IMG/VR virus record: IMGVR_UViG_3300030616_000037
Location: 1-47,160 of that record
Direction: 5' to 3' (one strand)
Length of the DNA: 47,160 nucleotides
Source: a virus
In this document: piece by piece, positions 46,195-47,160 of the stretch
Numbering within the stretch: position 1 is the first letter of the stretch
How the letters are laid out: every line of letters starts with the position of its first letter
The notes under the pieces: model-generated
Seen by the model: the letters and a program-made list of their open reading frames with translations, nothing else
Told to the model about the DNA's origin: nothing
Database searches by the model: none
Made by a program: the position numbers and the translations under genes

Positions 46195-46823
46195 TACGAG
46201 TCCAACGGAGGCGGCGGAGGCGGAAGCTCCGGCGTCTCCTCGTCCATGTCGAGGTCGTCAAGCAGGGCCTCGACCTCCTTCTTCGGAACGACCACACCCC
46301 CGACGAGTTTCGCCGCCTGGGCATCCTCCTCGGAGAGAGTCACGCCGCGACCGCCCCCGAGGTCCACCGTCACTTCGTCGGGATTTTCCACGGGAGGGTC
46401 GGCATTTTCGACCTCCTCCTCGAAGTCCCGGGCGGCTCTCTCTGCCTTCTTCCGCGCCCTGGACTCTTGCTGCGCGATTCGTTGGTACTCGCGGCGGTCC
46501 TCCTCGTTGACCATGGCCCGGTACTTCTGCGAGTTGATCACGTAGTAGGTGAAGCCGCCCTCGTGCCGGAGGCGGGCCCCACCGGCCTCCTGGCTGCGGC
46601 TCTCGGGATCGTCGGAACAGAGAGTCTTGATCACACCCTTGACCTGCTCCACGGTCAGCTCTCCTCCACCGATTCGGTGGGCAAGATCCTGGGGATTCAG
46701 CTCGACGAACCCATCGAAGTTCGTCTTCGAGAGAACGAAGGCCCAGATGGCCTGGAGCGCGAGAGGCTTCCCGTACAGGCTCCCCTCGAAGGTGTGCGCG
46801 AAGATCTTCCCGTACATCGGCAT
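46194..46823 (-). CDS. Replication-organiser-like DNA-binding protein
   Basis: The 209-residue protein begins MPMYGKIF at an ATG preceded by AGGAGG with normal spacing; a longer in-frame extension upstream only reads through the previous gene. The first 110 residues resemble a widespread phage family with a MYGKIF...SLYG start, a predicted winged helix, a DPESRS segment and a VINSQKYR segment near residue 105. These are often annotated as replication organisers or replication-O-like proteins. The middle is a charged helix rich in Arg, Glu and Ala, and the C-terminus is acidic and ends in a proline run. It is the only replication-type gene recognised in the window. The assignment rests on remembered family patterns, so the exact role is uncertain. 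Confidence 0.6.
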   Translation of the reverse strand: MPMYGKIFAHTFEGSLYGKPLALQAIWAFVLSKTNFDGFVELNPQDLAHRIGGGELTVEQVKGVIKTLCSDDPESRSQEAGGARLRHEGGFTYYVINSQKYRAMVNEEDRREYQRIAQQESRARKKAERAARDFEEEVENADPPVENPDEVTVDLGGGRGVTLSEEDAQAAKLVGGVVVPKKEVEALLDDLDMDEETPELPPPPPPLDS

Positions 46824-46828
46824 GCGGC

Positions 46829-47131
46829 TCAGTCCTCCTTCGACGACCAGACGCGACGGCACTTCGCGCACTTGATCTCGTCCGGCATCCAGCCCTTGGG
46901 AGGGACGTGGTCCGGCGGATCGAAGACGACCCGCAGGGCAAACGTGGTGATCACCAGGGCCCCGGGGTGCCCCGCCGTCGGGAGCCACGCCCACCGACGG
47001 CAGTGCGGACAGCTCATGGGCAGCATCTCCCCGTCCGGGAGGTCTCCACGGGACTCCCAGGAGATGACGGTCCACTTCCGCTGCGGAGGGATGATGTCAA
47101 TCGAGTTCTTGAGATCAACCTTGTTTGACAT
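46829..47131 (-). CDS. Small zinc-ribbon protein, first gene at right end
   Basis: This 100-residue protein starts at an ATG 29 bases from the right edge of the window. It contains a CPHC pair near residue 40 and a CAKC pair near residue 87, the usual layout of a four-cysteine zinc ribbon. Between them is a short hydrophobic stretch that could form the beta core. A role in nucleic-acid or protein binding is only inferred from the fold type. The next gene begins 5 bases downstream and its ribosome site (AGGAGG) lies over the 3' end of this gene, so the two are probably co-translated. The family is not recognised. Confidence 0.75.
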   Translation of the reverse strand: MSNKVDLKNSIDIIPPQRKWTVISWESRGDLPDGEMLPMSCPHCRRWAWLPTAGHPGALVITTFALRVVFDPPDHVPPKGWMPDEIKCAKCRRVWSSKED

Positions 47132-47160
47132 GGCTTGACGATATCACGCCTGTCTAGGGG

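Overview
The window is part, or possibly all, of a GC-rich tailed-bacteriophage genome. Every gene I can support (69 in all) lies on the minus strand, so the map reads from the right end to the left. Genes are tightly packed. Most junctions are ATGA, TGATG, TAGTG or TAATG overlaps or gaps of a few bases. Lys is mostly AAG and Ile mostly ATC, as expected at high GC. No integrase, repressor, tape-measure gene, tail sheath or major tail tube gene was recognised. The order terminase, portal, scaffold, coat, paired head-tail adaptors, large tail/neck protein, fibres, then internal virion-type proteins fits a short-tailed (podovirus-like) phage. Exported proteins with Sec-type signal peptides and one lipoprotein point to a diderm (Gram-negative) host; the host itself cannot be named from this window.

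Region 1 (about 47.1-41.4 kb) is an accessory and early-type region. It holds a replication-organiser-like protein, a DnaJ-type zinc-knuckle protein and a run of small proteins whose junctions repeat one SD/start/stop sequence. It also holds a PD-(D/E)XK-like nuclease candidate, a MazG-like pyrophosphohydrolase and a DUF1599 (nucleotide-modification-associated) protein. A 216-base noncoding stretch with inverted repeats follows.

Region 2 (41.2-27.3 kb) is packaging and head assembly. It runs DHH phosphoesterase, small terminase, a 50-residue linker gene, large terminase carrying a 262-residue LAGLIDADG intein, and portal. After these come small proteins, three exported proteins with signal peptides, an HTH-like protein, a metallophosphoesterase, an HExxH protein and an acidic scaffold candidate.

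Region 3 (27.25-25.29 kb) is a self-contained coat unit. It has a hairpin after the scaffold gene, a near-consensus sigma70-type promoter (TTGACA-18-CATAAT), the coat gene, a probable head decoration gene and a strong intrinsic terminator.

Region 4 (25.3-19.4 kb) begins with a small structural paralogue and a 783-residue repeat-rich fibre. A modification cassette follows: two small proteins, a SAM methyltransferase, a radical SAM/SPASM enzyme, a GT-A glycosyltransferase and a zinc-ribbon protein. Region 5 (19.4-15.9 kb) is a lysis module: T4-lysozyme-type endolysin, papain-like hydrolase, very cysteine-rich lipoprotein, small membrane/coiled-coil proteins and a 55-residue holin candidate. Region 6 (15.9 kb to the left edge) holds two head-tail adaptors, fibre and neck proteins, and three large Ala/Gly-rich proteins that look like internal (ejection) proteins. 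The last of these contains a KTSC domain and runs off the left edge.

The most unusual parts are the terminase intein, the rSAM/methyltransferase/glycosyltransferase cassette beside the fibre, the exported paralogues of structural-type proteins, the cysteine-rich lipoprotein, and the small-gene array linked by a repeated junction. All functions are read from sequence motifs by eye; no database search was run.
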